A stretch of DNA of 64,000 nt. Source: Bog-756 sp049521915 (GTDB lineage: Bacteria; Actinomycetota; Acidimicrobiia; Acidimicrobiales; RAAP-2). A program made the position numbers and the translations under genes. The notes under the pieces were generated by a model, which saw only the letters and a list, made by a program, of their open reading frames with translations, had not been told where the DNA came from and did no database searches. The first letter of the stretch is position 1; each line of letters opens with the position of its first letter. Location of the stretch: positions 6,604 through 70,603 of the forward strand of contig JBEKOI010000014.1 of NCBI GenBank assembly GCA_049521915.1, given 5' to 3'. Positions 1 to 8,847 of the stretch are shown here, piece by piece.

Positions 1-1
1 G

Positions 2-1414
2 GTGGCCGGGAACTGCGGGTTCTCGATCGCACCGACCCGACCCGCGGGGGTCGAGATGCTGGTGCGCACCCTCCAGCACGTCGAGGACATGAGCTTCGAC
101 ACCCTGATGGCCGGGGTGCCGTGGGACGAGTTCGAGTCGTTCCCCGAGTACCTCGACGCGGTCGAGCGGGGCGGCGTGGCCCTCAATTACGCCTGCTATG
201 TGGGGCACACGGCGGTCCGGCTCTTCGCCATGGGCCCCGAGGCCTACGAGCGGGCCGCCACCAAGGGCGAGATCGACGCCATGGCCGCCATCGTCGACGA
301 GGCGCTCGACGCCGGGGCGATCGGCTTCGCCTCCAGCTGGTCCCCCACCCATAACGGCGATCACGGACGCCCGGTGCCTTCGCGGGTGGCGGACCTCGCC
401 GAGCTCACCGCCCTGCTCCAGCCCTTGCGAAACCGCAGCCGGGGCGTGGCCGCGCTGCTGCCCGGCGGTGTGCTCTCCAACGACGAGCTCTTCGAGCTGC
501 AACGACAGATCGGGCGTCCGTTCACCTGGACCGCGCTCCTCACCTTCGCCGGTTCCGACTACCACGAGCAGGTCATGGCCGAACACGTCGCGGCCAGGGC
601 CTCCGGCGTGGATGTGTGGCCGCAGGTGTCGTGCCGGCCTCTGGTGTTCCAGATGAACCTGGCCGAGCCCTTCTCCCTCAACACCTACCCCAACTTCGCC
701 GCCCTCATGGACACCCCGATCGAGGTGCGAAAGGCGGCCTACCGGGATCCGGCGTGGCGGAAGGCCACCCAGATTCAGCTCGATGCCCGCGGCTTCAGTC
801 TGTTCAACAGCGCGTCGGTGTCGGTGGCCGAGTCGACCACGCGACCCGACCTGATCGGCCGCTCGGTCGTCGAGCTGGCCGCGGAGCAGGATTTGACCCC
901 CCTCGACGTCCTCCTCGATCTCTCGCTCGCCGATGAGCTCACCTCCCGGTTCTGGTCGGTGCTGGCCAACAACAATCCCGAGGGCATCGCCTGGCTCCTC
1001 CCGAGGGACGACGTCCTGTTGGGACTGGCCGATTCGGGCGCCCACGTCAGCCAACTCTGCGATGCCTGCTTCGCGACCGACCTGTTGGGTCATTGGGTTC
1101 GTGACCGCGAGGTGATGAGCCTCGAGCACGCCGTCCACAAGCTGACCGCCGAGCCGGCTCGTATCTACGGCCTCCGGGACCGAGGCTCGGTGGAGGTCGG
1201 AATGGCCGCCGACCTGGTGGTCTTCGACCCGGACACCGTCGATCCGGGGCCGATCCGGCGGGTGCGGGACTTCCCGGCCGGTGGAGAGCGGTTGACGGCG
1301 AATGCACCCGTCGGCATGACCCACACCCTGGTCAACGGGGTGCCCATCCGGGTCGACGGCCGCTCGGAGCCCGAGGCGCTGCTGCGGAGGCCGGGCCGGG
1401 TACTGCGATCCTGA
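2..1414 (+). CDS. N-acyl-D-amino-acid deacylase / D-aminoacylase family amidohydrolase (5' truncated)
   Basis: Metal-dependent amidohydrolase of the D-aminoacylase/N-acyl-D-glutamate deacylase family, expected to remove the acyl group from N-acyl-D-amino acids in the cytoplasm. The visible part begins at the family motif GNCGFSIAP, which normally lies near residue 95-100, so the N-terminal strand carrying the HxH metal ligands is outside the window and the GTG at the first codon is not the true start. Later markers are the LADSGAHVS segment (active-site Asp region), the LTAEPARIYGL helix and the GMAADLVVFDP sandwich domain typical of amidohydrolases. The exact substrate cannot be told from what is present. 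Confidence 0.85.
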   Translation: MAGNCGFSIAPTRPAGVEMLVRTLQHVEDMSFDTLMAGVPWDEFESFPEYLDAVERGGVALNYACYVGHTAVRLFAMGPEAYERAATKGEIDAMAAIVDEALDAGAIGFASSWSPTHNGDHGRPVPSRVADLAELTALLQPLRNRSRGVAALLPGGVLSNDELFELQRQIGRPFTWTALLTFAGSDYHEQVMAEHVAARASGVDVWPQVSCRPLVFQMNLAEPFSLNTYPNFAALMDTPIEVRKAAYRDPAWRKATQIQLDARGFSLFNSASVSVAESTTRPDLIGRSVVELAAEQDLTPLDVLLDLSLADELTSRFWSVLANNNPEGIAWLLPRDDVLLGLADSGAHVSQLCDACFATDLLGHWVRDREVMSLEHAVHKLTAEPARIYGLRDRGSVEVGMAADLVVFDPDTVDPGPIRRVRDFPAGGERLTANAPVGMTHTLVNGVPIRVDGRSEPEALLRRPGRVLRS

Positions 1415-1491
1415 CGACGGGGCCAACGCACCGGGCGGTTCGGAGCCGCCGGTCGCTCAAGTCGATGGCCACGCCTGCCGATCGATGAGGA

Positions 1492-1779
1492 ATGGTTGAA
1501 GCAGCGACGGCGGTCGGCCCTGATTCCATGGACCGGTCGGCCGAGCCTCTCATCGAGCGGCACGACCCGCTGCTGGCCCGGGTCCCACTGGCCTCGGCAC
1601 TGAGGTTGTGCGGCCTCTTCCTCGGGATGTGGATCGTCGGGAACTGGTTCGCCGACCTGCAGCATTCGCTGCGGGGCCTCCACAGCGCCTGCGAGGTCGT
1701 GGCCGGCTGCGGATGCTTCCTGTTCGTGGCTTCCAGCTGCATGGCCGTCCGCATCTGGCAGTTACGACATCCCCGATAG
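1492..1779 (+). CDS. Small two-helix membrane protein, function unknown
   Basis: A 95-residue protein with a polar N-terminal third and two hydrophobic segments, about residues 36-55 (ALRLCGLFLGMWIVGNWF) and 66-86 (ACEVVAGCGCFLFVASSCMAV), ending in a basic tail. I recognise no family. It starts 77 bases after the deacylase stop on the same strand. Antisense frames here are open too, so the call rests on the hydrophobic pattern and the lack of a better alternative. Confidence 0.45.
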   Translation: MVEAATAVGPDSMDRSAEPLIERHDPLLARVPLASALRLCGLFLGMWIVGNWFADLQHSLRGLHSACEVVAGCGCFLFVASSCMAVRIWQLRHPR

Positions 1780-1840
1780 CCGACGACCGGGCGTCACCTC
1801 CCCGCCCACCGGGCCTTGCCTGCCTCTATCCCGACGATGG

Positions 1841-1866
1841 CTGATATCTGAATAAGAGATTATCAG
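1841..1866. promoter_or_regulatory. AT-rich intergenic stretch with short inverted repeat
   Basis: The 171-base gap before the cNMP-binding gene contains the only clearly AT-rich stretch nearby. CTGATA at 1841-1846 is repeated inverted as TATCAG at 1861-1866, and a TATACT hexamer lies at 1908-1913, about 38 bases before the downstream start codon. The repeat could be a terminator stem for the upstream gene or an operator; there is no T-run, so an operator/promoter role is slightly favoured. Confidence 0.3.
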
Positions 1867-1950
1867 TCAGCTATCGATGCCTTTTACAGATGCAGCCCGT
1901 ATACTGGACCCGAACCCGACGTCCGGGTCCGAATCGAAGGAGCGCTCACC

Positions 1951-2376
1951 ATGGATGCAGCCCCGGCCATCCGCCTCTCCGATCTCGAGTTGTTCGCCGA
2001 CTGCACCAAGGCGGAACTGCGACAGATCGAGTCCTTGACCACCTACCTCCAGGTGGAGCAGGACCGCGTGCTGATCAGGGAAGGCAGCGCGGCCAAGGAA
2101 TTCATCATCATCGGCAGCGGGCGGGCCCGGATCTCGCGGGAGACGGGTGGACAGGCGACCAGGGTTGCCGACGTGGGCAGCGGTGAGTTCATCGGTGAGA
2201 TGGAACTGCTGGCCAAGACGCCACGGGCGGCCACGGCCACCGCGGCCACCGATCTGACCCTCCTGGTCAGTTCGGCCAGCGAATTCAAATCGATGCTGCA
2301 TGTCGCCCCGTCGGTGGCCGAGAAGGTCCGGCGGACGTCCATCGCCCGAGCTGCGAGCCTGCGTCCGGCGGCCTGA
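1951..2376 (+). CDS. Stand-alone cyclic-nucleotide-binding domain protein
   Basis: A 141-residue protein made of a single Crp-type cNMP-binding beta-roll (about residues 12-125). The phosphate-binding cassette is recognisable as GEFIGEMELLAKTPRAATATA-like sequence, with the ribose-binding Glu and phosphate-binding Arg in place. There is no C-terminal helix-turn-helix, so it is not a complete Crp/FNR regulator; it may be a sensor subunit acting on a partner protein. The start is supported by AAGGAG nine bases upstream. Two class III cyclase/cNMP-binding proteins lie elsewhere in the window (cyclase at 23.0-24.9 kb, fusion reductase at 28.5-30.2 kb), so cyclic-nucleotide signalling is plausible in this organism. 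Confidence 0.85.
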   Translation: MDAAPAIRLSDLELFADCTKAELRQIESLTTYLQVEQDRVLIREGSAAKEFIIIGSGRARISRETGGQATRVADVGSGEFIGEMELLAKTPRAATATAATDLTLLVSSASEFKSMLHVAPSVAEKVRRTSIARAASLRPAA

Positions 2377-2401
2377 GACGGCCGGATATCGCACCCCCGC
2401 C

Positions 2402-2896
2402 CTACCCGGCCCGACCCCCGAAGGTCTGTCCGGCGCGGCGAGGGTGTGAACCGTCGGAACGGCGGCCGTCCACCGGCAACTGACCGATCGCCTGCTCGAC
2501 GAGGGCGTCAGGCCGGCAGTGCGCCGACGCCGCGGCCCGCTCGATGAGAGTACCGAGGTAGGCGGCCAAGTTCAGCGTGTCGAGCCGTGGTGAACGACCG
2601 CTGAAGGGGATCGGCTCGGTCACGGGATCGAGCTTCCCGACCCCGAGCAGGATCCGCCTCGCGGTCAGCAACGCCCTCCGAGCCCCGTCGGAGTCCACGT
2701 CGTTGAAACGCATCCACGCAGAAAGAGCCAGTTCAAGGGCCAGGTCCGTCTCCGCCACCGGCCCGAGGACGACGAGCCCCCGGAGAACGGCAGCTGCAAA
2801 TCCTTCGCCCGTGGATCCGGGTGTGGATCCGGGTGTGGATCCTTCGGGTGTGGATCCTTCGGGTGTGGATGCGGGTGCGGAGATCGAGGTCACCAT
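2402..2896 (-). CDS. Hypothetical protein with repeat-encoded N-terminus
   Basis: A 164-residue protein of unknown function. After a short start the N-terminus is a low-complexity run of STPEG and STPG units encoded by the tandem DNA repeat at 2811-2876; the rest (about residues 32-140) is an alpha-helical, alanine/leucine-rich domain that could be a solenoid-like fold. The tail is polar and basic. The ATG has no strong ribosome-binding site. A shorter forward frame overlaps it but has poor composition. The gene converges with the cNMP-binding gene, leaving 25 bases between the stops. Confidence 0.5.
   Translation of the reverse strand: MVTSISAPASTPEGSTPEGSTPGSTPGSTGEGFAAAVLRGLVVLGPVAETDLALELALSAWMRFNDVDSDGARRALLTARRILLGVGKLDPVTEPIPFSGRSPRLDTLNLAAYLGTLIERAAASAHCRPDALVEQAIGQLPVDGRRSDGSHPRRAGQTFGGRAG
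2811..2876. repeat. In-frame tandem repeat, 12- and 15-bp units
   Basis: Five consecutive units: GTGGATCCGGGT twice, then GTGGATCCTTCGGGT twice, then a variant GTGGATGCGGGT. All unit lengths are multiples of three, so copy-number change would lengthen or shorten the encoded Ser-Thr-Pro-Gly segment without breaking the frame. Copies are nearly identical, which suggests recent slippage or strain-to-strain variation. Confidence 0.85.
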
Positions 2897-2994
2897 CCCA
2901 GTGTGACGAAGGGGTGTGACAATGTGGTGGACCTGGTCTGACGTGGGCCGGGCGGCGTCTGGCGCCGCCGATCGGCGTCGGGCAGTATCTGGTC

Positions 2995-3753
2995 GTGGGA
3001 GCGGAGACCAGTCACGGCGACGCCGGACCCGGTGACCATCAGGCCTTGCCCCCTGACACCGTCGGGCTGCTGGAGGGGATGTGCACGACCCGGGCCATAC
3101 GCCGCTACCGCGATGAACCCGTGCCCGCCTCGGTGTTGCGGGACGTGCTCTTCGCCGCCACCCGAGCGCCCAGCGGCTCGAACCGTCAGCCGTTCCGGTT
3201 CCTCGTGCTCACCGACGGGCCCAAGGCGGCCGCGGCCAAACACCTCGTCGGCGCAGCGGCGCGGCGGGCATGGGACGTGAAGCGGAGCGCCGACGGCTAC
3301 GACCGGGGGTCAGGGGCCGACGACACCTCGCCCAAGGCCGCCATGGCCCGGACCATGGAGGCCTACGTCGAGCACCTCGACGCCGTGCCGGTCCTGATTC
3401 TCCCCTGCCTGGTCCGTCATCGTGCCGCCAACCCCACCGAGGGCGCGTCCATCTACCCCGCCTGTCAGAACCTGTTGCTGGCGGCCCGGGCGCTCGGGTA
3501 CGGAGGGGTGATGACCAGCTGGAACCTGTTGGTCGACGCTGAGCTCCGATCGCTGCTGTCCATCCCTGACGAGGTCTTCGTGGCCGCCGCCATCACCATC
3601 GGTCGCCCACAGGGGCACCAGGGCCCCGTGCGCCGCCGGCCGTTGGGCGAGCTCGTCTACTTCGACGAGTGGGGTGGGCCGGCCCCGTTCGCCGTCGACC
3701 CCCCGGGAACCCGCTTCACGAGCGCCGGGCCGCCCCCGCCGTCCCGGGCCTGA
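2995..3753 (+). CDS. Nitroreductase family protein
   Basis: FMN-dependent nitroreductase-type oxidoreductase of 252 residues. The N-terminal FMN-binding signature TTRAIRRYRDEPVPASVL is at about residues 30-47, followed by the APSGSNRQPFRF segment that contacts the flavin phosphate; a C-terminal AAAITIGRPQG strand matches the family. Substrates of this family range from nitro-aromatics to quinones and flavins, and nothing here fixes the choice. Start GTG at 2995 is chosen because it leaves a normal N-terminal extension. It converges with the TPP-enzyme gene, with 34 bases between stops. Confidence 0.85.
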   Translation: MGAETSHGDAGPGDHQALPPDTVGLLEGMCTTRAIRRYRDEPVPASVLRDVLFAATRAPSGSNRQPFRFLVLTDGPKAAAAKHLVGAAARRAWDVKRSADGYDRGSGADDTSPKAAMARTMEAYVEHLDAVPVLILPCLVRHRAANPTEGASIYPACQNLLLAARALGYGGVMTSWNLLVDAELRSLLSIPDEVFVAAAITIGRPQGHQGPVRRRPLGELVYFDEWGGPAPFAVDPPGTRFTSAGPPPPSRA

Positions 3754-3787
3754 TCTCCGGGCATGGGCGCGGCGCTCTCCCCGGGAC

Positions 3788-5350
3788 TCAGAGCAGCGAG
3801 GGGACGACCGCTTCGACCACGCTCGGGCCCGGCGTGGCCAGGGCCCGGGCCAGCTGGTCGGTGAAGTCCTCGGCCGTCTCGGCCCTCGATGCCGTGAGGC
3901 CCAAGCCCCGGGCCAGCTGCACGAAGTCGATCGACGGGCGTCCGAGGTCGAGCATGTCCCGCGCCTTCGGACCGGGCGAGCCCACGCCGACCCGATCGAG
4001 CTCCATGTTGAGCACGGCATAGGAGTGGTTGTTGAGGAGGATGGTGGTCACATCCAGACCCTGGCGGGCCATCGTCCACCATGCCTGGAACGTATAGAGG
4101 GCGCTGCCGTCGGCTTCGAGGGCGATCACCCGTCGGTCGGGCTCGGCCGTCGCCGCCCCCAGCGCCACCGGCAACCCCTGACCGATGGCTCCTCCGGTCA
4201 GGCACAGCCAGTCGTGCGGAGGGGCCCCGGCGGTGGCGCCGGGGGCGAAGAGCCCCGAGGTGTTGCCCTCATCGGAGACGATGGCGCCCTCGGGCAGCAG
4301 CGCCCCCAGGGCCTGGCACACCCCCTGGGCGGTGAGGGGGCCGGTGGGGGTGCCCGGACGATCCGCCTGCTGGTGGAGGGCGGACCCCGGCTCGGCCGAG
4401 ACGAGGGCGGCCAGGCCGCTCACCGCGGCCAGCACGTCATCGGCTTCACCGGCCACCGGGTGGACGACGCACCCCTCGGGCACCAGGTCGCTCGGCCTCC
4501 CGGGATAGGCGAAGAACGACACCGGCGACCTGGCGTCCAGAAGTACCAGGTGCCGGACGCCCTCGAGCTGCATGGCCGTGAACTCGGCCAGGTAGGCCAG
4601 ACGGTCCACCACCGGCCTGCCCGCACCTCGCTCCAGGCGGGCGGGAAACGTCTCGCAGAGCAGCTTGCACCCGGTGGCCGCGGCGATGTCGGCCACGATC
4701 TCGAACGCCGCCCCCGAACAGGCCCGGCCCCCGATGAGGAGGGCGCAGGGCTGGTCGGAGCGCAGGGCTCCGGCTGCCGCGGCCGTGACGGCGTCATCCG
4801 GCGCCGCCCCGGTGGGTGATGGCGCCGGTGGGCCGTCCACCACCACACCGCCTTCGGACCACGACACGTCGGCGGGGAGGATCAGTGTGGCCACCGAGCC
4901 GGGTGGGCCGGCTGCGGCGGCCAATGCGGAGACCGCGTCAGCGCCCAACCCGGCCGTCGAACCCGAGGTGCGGACGAAGGTCGACACATTTCGGGCCACC
5001 GTCTCGATGTCCGACTGCAGCTGGGCGTCGTAGGCCCGGTGGGTGACGGCATGGTCGCCGACGATAGTGATCACCGGGCTGTGGGCCCGCCGGGCATTGT
5101 GGAGGTTGGCCAGACCGTTGCCCAACCCGGGGCCGAGGTGGAGCAGGGTGGCGGCCGGGCGGCCGGCCATGCGGGCGTACCCGTCGGCGGCGCCGGTGGC
5201 CACCCCCTCGAACAGGGCCAGCACGCCGTGCATGGCCGGGACCTCGTCCAGCGCGGCGACGAAGTGCATCTCCGACGTACCGGGATTCATGAAGCAGGTG
5301 TCGACCCGGTGGGCGACGAGTGTGCCGATGAGGGCCTGGGCTCCGTTCAT
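3788..5350 (-). CDS. Thiamine-pyrophosphate enzyme, acetolactate-synthase-large-subunit-like
   Basis: A 520-residue three-domain TPP enzyme. The N-terminal PYR domain carries the activating glutamate E48 in LFEGVATGAADGYAR; the C-terminal PP domain has the metal/TPP motif as LEADGS followed about 25 residues later by LLNN, so the usual GDG is ADG. The sequence is nearer to the acetolactate-synthase-like/benzoylformate-decarboxylase side of the family than to true IlvB, and no small subunit is nearby. Its start overlaps the stop of the FAD-linked oxidase by four bases (ATGA), so the two are one operon and may act in sequence on a 2-hydroxy/2-oxo acid: the oxidase makes a 2-oxo acid that this enzyme could decarboxylate. 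That pathway is inference. Confidence 0.85.
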   Translation of the reverse strand: MNGAQALIGTLVAHRVDTCFMNPGTSEMHFVAALDEVPAMHGVLALFEGVATGAADGYARMAGRPAATLLHLGPGLGNGLANLHNARRAHSPVITIVGDHAVTHRAYDAQLQSDIETVARNVSTFVRTSGSTAGLGADAVSALAAAAGPPGSVATLILPADVSWSEGGVVVDGPPAPSPTGAAPDDAVTAAAAGALRSDQPCALLIGGRACSGAAFEIVADIAAATGCKLLCETFPARLERGAGRPVVDRLAYLAEFTAMQLEGVRHLVLLDARSPVSFFAYPGRPSDLVPEGCVVHPVAGEADDVLAAVSGLAALVSAEPGSALHQQADRPGTPTGPLTAQGVCQALGALLPEGAIVSDEGNTSGLFAPGATAGAPPHDWLCLTGGAIGQGLPVALGAATAEPDRRVIALEADGSALYTFQAWWTMARQGLDVTTILLNNHSYAVLNMELDRVGVGSPGPKARDMLDLGRPSIDFVQLARGLGLTASRAETAEDFTDQLARALATPGPSVVEAVVPSLL

Positions 5351-6744
5351 CCGGCGGGCGACGGCTCGGTGGCCAGGTCGAAGATGGTGCCCGGGTTGAG
5401 GATGCCGTGGGGGTCGAAGGCCGCCTTGATACGACGCATGAGGTCCAGCGTGACCGGATCCCCGAGCTCGGCCAGATAGCTCCGCTTCTCCGTGCCGATC
5501 CCGTGCTCACCGGAGATGGCCCCGCCGAGCGAGAGCCCCGAACCGATGATGTCGCGCAGCAGTCGACGTCGCACCGCCAGGTCGCCCTGCCAGACCGACA
5601 GGTGGACGTTCCCATCCCCGGCGTGGCCGCATCCGACCACCAGGGAGGAGGTGGCCGAGGCCAGACGGCCCACACCTTCGAGGAACGAGGGTATCGAGGC
5701 CCTCGGCACCACCACATCCACGATGTCGTCCGCGCCATTGGCCTTCGACACCCAAAATGCCTGTTCACGGGCCTTGATGAGCTGTTCCCCGGCGTGGCCG
5801 GGCAGGACATAGACATCGAGGGCACCGAGGTCGGCGACCAACTCGGCCAGGGCCTGGGTGTCCTCTTCGAGCCGGGAGGCCTGATGGTTCTCGAGCACGA
5901 TCACCAGGTAGGCCAGCGCCTGTGCCTTCACGTCGTCGGGGATCCCGAGGTCGATGCCGGCGTTGGCGGTGATGCCGGCCATCGTGACCAGATCGATGTA
6001 CTCGACCAGCAGCGGGTCCAAGCCGCTGGCCACGATGGGGGACACCGCACGGGCGATGTGCTCGATGTCGGCGAACGGCGCCAGCAGCGTGACGTGGTGG
6101 TCGGGACGCGGGTGCAACCGGAGGGTGGCCCGGGTGACCAGCGCCAGCGTCCCCTCCGATCCGATCACCAGCTGGGTCAGGTCATAGCCGCTGGTCGACT
6201 TCACGAACTTGCCGCCGGCCGTGATCACCTCACCGGTGCCGAGCACCGCTTCGATGCCCAGGACGTGGTGGCGGGTCACGCCGTACTTGACGGCCCGCAT
6301 GCCACCGGCATTGGTCGATACGTTGCCACCCAACGACGCGGACTGCTCGCCGGGGAACACGGGGTAGATGAGGCCGTGCGGAACCAGGGCGGCATCCAGT
6401 TCGGCCAGCGTCACCCCGGGCTCCACCACGGCCACATGATTGGCGATGTCGATCTCGAGGATCCGGCGCATCCGCTCGAACGACACGACCACACCGCCGG
6501 CGACGGGGGTGCAGGCACCGGACAGCCCGGTGCCCGACCCGCGCCCGGTGAGTGGGATCCCGTGGGCCACGGCCCACCCCACGATGGCCACCACCTCTGC
6601 CGTGGAGCCGGGTCGCACCACCGCTCGTGGCTGCACCGGAGAGGCCGTGAGGGCCTCGTCGTGGGTGTCGTCCTCGTTGATGTCGCACCCGGAGTCGATG
6701 TGGGCGGCACCGACGATTCCGGTCAGTTCGTCGATCGCCGTCAT
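5347..6744 (-). CDS. FAD-linked oxidase (GlcD / D-lactate dehydrogenase family)
   Basis: A 465-residue FAD-dependent 2-hydroxy-acid dehydrogenase of the glycolate oxidase GlcD/D-lactate dehydrogenase family. The PCMH-type FAD domain shows GRGSGTGLSGACTP (about residues 75-90) and VVEPGVT; the C-terminal FAD-oxidase domain ends with the diagnostic GEHGIGTEKRSYL. The frame is open farther upstream, but the ATG at 6744 (MTAIDELTGIVG) gives the normal family N-terminus. First gene of a two-gene operon with the TPP enzyme. Substrate (glycolate, D-lactate or another 2-hydroxy acid) cannot be decided. Confidence 0.88.
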   Translation of the reverse strand: MTAIDELTGIVGAAHIDSGCDINEDDTHDEALTASPVQPRAVVRPGSTAEVVAIVGWAVAHGIPLTGRGSGTGLSGACTPVAGGVVVSFERMRRILEIDIANHVAVVEPGVTLAELDAALVPHGLIYPVFPGEQSASLGGNVSTNAGGMRAVKYGVTRHHVLGIEAVLGTGEVITAGGKFVKSTSGYDLTQLVIGSEGTLALVTRATLRLHPRPDHHVTLLAPFADIEHIARAVSPIVASGLDPLLVEYIDLVTMAGITANAGIDLGIPDDVKAQALAYLVIVLENHQASRLEEDTQALAELVADLGALDVYVLPGHAGEQLIKAREQAFWVSKANGADDIVDVVVPRASIPSFLEGVGRLASATSSLVVGCGHAGDGNVHLSVWQGDLAVRRRLLRDIIGSGLSLGGAISGEHGIGTEKRSYLAELGDPVTLDLMRRIKAAFDPHGILNPGTIFDLATEPSPAG

Positions 6745-6916
6745 GCCCGTCGTCCCCCATCGGCGGCCACGAAGCCACGCGCCCGGCATTGGCCCGTCAT
6801 CGCACTCCCCCTTCCGATGGTCCGTCCGTACGCTACCCCCTGGCCCCGGGCCCACTTCGAAATCGGCCGCCCGCCCCCGCCTTCAACCGGTGGCACGGCC
6901 ATGATGCGGCGAGCCG

Positions 6917-8437
6917 TCAATCGGGCCGGGACGCCACCCGCGGGTCGACGACGACTGGGCTGGCGTCGAGCGCGCAGTGGAAGCACGCCTCCGGGCCCGG
7001 ATGTCCGGCGCCGGCCTCGACGTCCGGGGATGCAGGGGGCCGGTTCCGGATGCCGGCGGCGGCGAGGAGGCCGGCGGCCGCACACAGACCGCCGGAGACG
7101 AGCGCCGCCTTCCGGAACCCGCTCGACAGTTCGGCCGGATGCAGGTAGCTGGTCCCGGAGATCCCGGCCAGCGCGGGGAGCACGGCCACGGCGATGAGGC
7201 TCCCGACCCGGGCCACGTCGTTGTTCACGGCCGAGGCCACGCCGGAGTGCTCGGCGGGCACGGCTCCGAGAGCCGTCGCCGTCAGGGGCGCGACCGTGAC
7301 GGCAAGCCCCAATCCGAAGACCAGGACCGCCGGTAGCACCACCCACAGGTAGGAGGGGTCGGTGGGGATCCGTCCGAGCAGGGCCAGGCCGAGGCCGACG
7401 ACGACCGGCCCCACGCTCATCTGCAGCCGGGGGCCGATCCTGGTGGCCAGGCGGCCCGAGCGCGCCGACAACAGCAACAGGACCACCGTCAGGGGCAACA
7501 GGGCCGCGCCCGACTCGAGGGGTGAGTAGTGGTCCACGACCTGCAACTGCAAGGGCAGAAGGAAGAGCGCTCCACCCAGAGCGGCGTAGATGATGAAGGT
7601 GACCGCGTTGGTGATGGTGAACTGCCGGACCCGAAAGACGGCGAGCGGGAGCATCGGCCCAGCCGAGAATTTCTCCACCAGGAAGAAGGCGAAGCCGGAC
7701 ACGATGGCGAGGGACAGCATGGCCAGCACCGGCGGGGCGGCCCAGCCGAGGGACGGACCTTCGATGAGTGCGAAGGTGGCGCCGCCGAGCGCCAGCGTGG
7801 CCAGAAGGGCGCCGGCGATGTCGACGTGGCCGGTGGCGCCGGGGGTGCGCGACTCGGGGACGTGCCGGGCGGAGATCAGGAGCACGAACGCACCGATGGG
7901 CAGGTTGACCAGGAAGATCAGTCGCCACGATGCGGCGGCGATCAGGTAACCGCCGAGCAGGGGGCCGGCCGCGGTGGCCACGCCGCCGAGCCCCGACCAC
8001 GATCCGATGGCCTGGCCGCGGTCATCGGGATCGAAGGACGCCTGGAGGATGGCCAGGCTTCCGGGGGTCAGGAGCGCCGCCCCGACACCCTGGAGCACCC
8101 GGGTACCGATCAGGACGGTGGTCCCCGGCGCGAGGGCACAGGCGGCCGAGGCGAGTACGAACCAGATGACACCCACCATGAACACCCGTCGTCGCCCGAA
8201 ATTGTCCCCGAGCGATCCCCCCAGCAGGAGCAGGGACGCCAGCGTGAGGGAGTAGCCGGTCACCACCCACTGCAACGTTCCGAGTGACGCATGGAATTGG
8301 CGTCCGATGGTGGGAAGGGCGATACCGACGACGGTGGCGTCGATGGAGGCCATGGCCGAACCGAGCACCGTGGCCGCGATGACCCATCGGCCCCGCCCGG
8401 TCCCCACCCGCAGGAGCCCGGCAGCCGGATCGCTCAT
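6917..8437 (-). CDS. MFS transporter, DHA2 (EmrB/QacA-type) drug-proton antiporter
   Basis: A 506-residue integral membrane protein with the pattern of the 14-helix DHA2 family. Motif C-like IDATVVGIALPTIG is in helix 1, motif A GGSLGDNFGRRR in the loop after helix 2, and GPLLGGYLI in helix 5. It probably exports hydrophobic or cationic compounds using the proton gradient. No regulator gene lies beside it. It is a useful full-length comparison for the second DHA2-like protein at 33.1 kb, which lacks 24 residues around helix 2. Confidence 0.9.
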   Translation of the reverse strand: MSDPAAGLLRVGTGRGRWVIAATVLGSAMASIDATVVGIALPTIGRQFHASLGTLQWVVTGYSLTLASLLLLGGSLGDNFGRRRVFMVGVIWFVLASAACALAPGTTVLIGTRVLQGVGAALLTPGSLAILQASFDPDDRGQAIGSWSGLGGVATAAGPLLGGYLIAAASWRLIFLVNLPIGAFVLLISARHVPESRTPGATGHVDIAGALLATLALGGATFALIEGPSLGWAAPPVLAMLSLAIVSGFAFFLVEKFSAGPMLPLAVFRVRQFTITNAVTFIIYAALGGALFLLPLQLQVVDHYSPLESGAALLPLTVVLLLLSARSGRLATRIGPRLQMSVGPVVVGLGLALLGRIPTDPSYLWVVLPAVLVFGLGLAVTVAPLTATALGAVPAEHSGVASAVNNDVARVGSLIAVAVLPALAGISGTSYLHPAELSSGFRKAALVSGGLCAAAGLLAAAGIRNRPPASPDVEAGAGHPGPEACFHCALDASPVVVDPRVASRPD

Positions 8438-8531
8438 CGCGGTTCACCACCGGGGGCCGTGCGCGGTCCGTACGGGCAGGGGCGGCTCAACGGAAGGCTG
8501 TGGGTGATCCGTGGCCCGCCCGCGGCTGCGG

Positions 8532-8684
8532 TCAGGGAACCCGGCGGGGCAGGAGAGCCCCGATCAACCAGAAGAGCGGGAAGAACAGGCCAATGATGAA
8601 CATGACCCAGTGGCCCTTGCGGAGCGAGATGATCCCGAGCGTGATCAACAGGACGATGTAGATGGCACTGAGGATGAACACCAT
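8532..8684 (-). CDS. Small hydrophobic membrane protein (50 aa)
   Basis: A 50-residue peptide with two hydrophobic helices (about residues 3-17 and 24-43) separated by a short RKGH turn and ending in RRVP. The start is the ATG at 8684, preceded by a good GGAGAGGAAAG ribosome-binding site; the frame is open for 12 more codons upstream but without a site. Similar small proteins of unknown role are common in actinobacteria, where some resemble phospholipase_D-nuclease N-terminal or PMP3-like proteins. No function assigned. Confidence 0.65.
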   Translation of the reverse strand: MVFILSAIYIVLLITLGIISLRKGHWVMFIIGLFFPLFWLIGALLPRRVP

Positions 8685-8847
8685 GAAGCTTTCCTCTCCG
8701 TCGGATGGGAGCCGCGACACTCGGGAGGCACCACGCTAACCCCTCGTCAATGGTGCTGCTCCGATGCTTCACAGGCCGTGCCCGCCTCCCCGCCGGTCCC
8801 CCGGGACCTGGGACGAAGCCCTAAAGCTGCTCCCTCGTCCGGTCGAT

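Noticed and set aside
2811..2876. Short CRISPR-like array
   Set aside because: The units are head-to-tail with no spacers and keep the reading frame, so this is a coding tandem repeat.
5407..7197. A 596-residue forward frame across the FAD-linked oxidase
   Set aside because: Antisense shadow; the reverse frame has clear FAD-oxidase motifs and a coupled operon partner.
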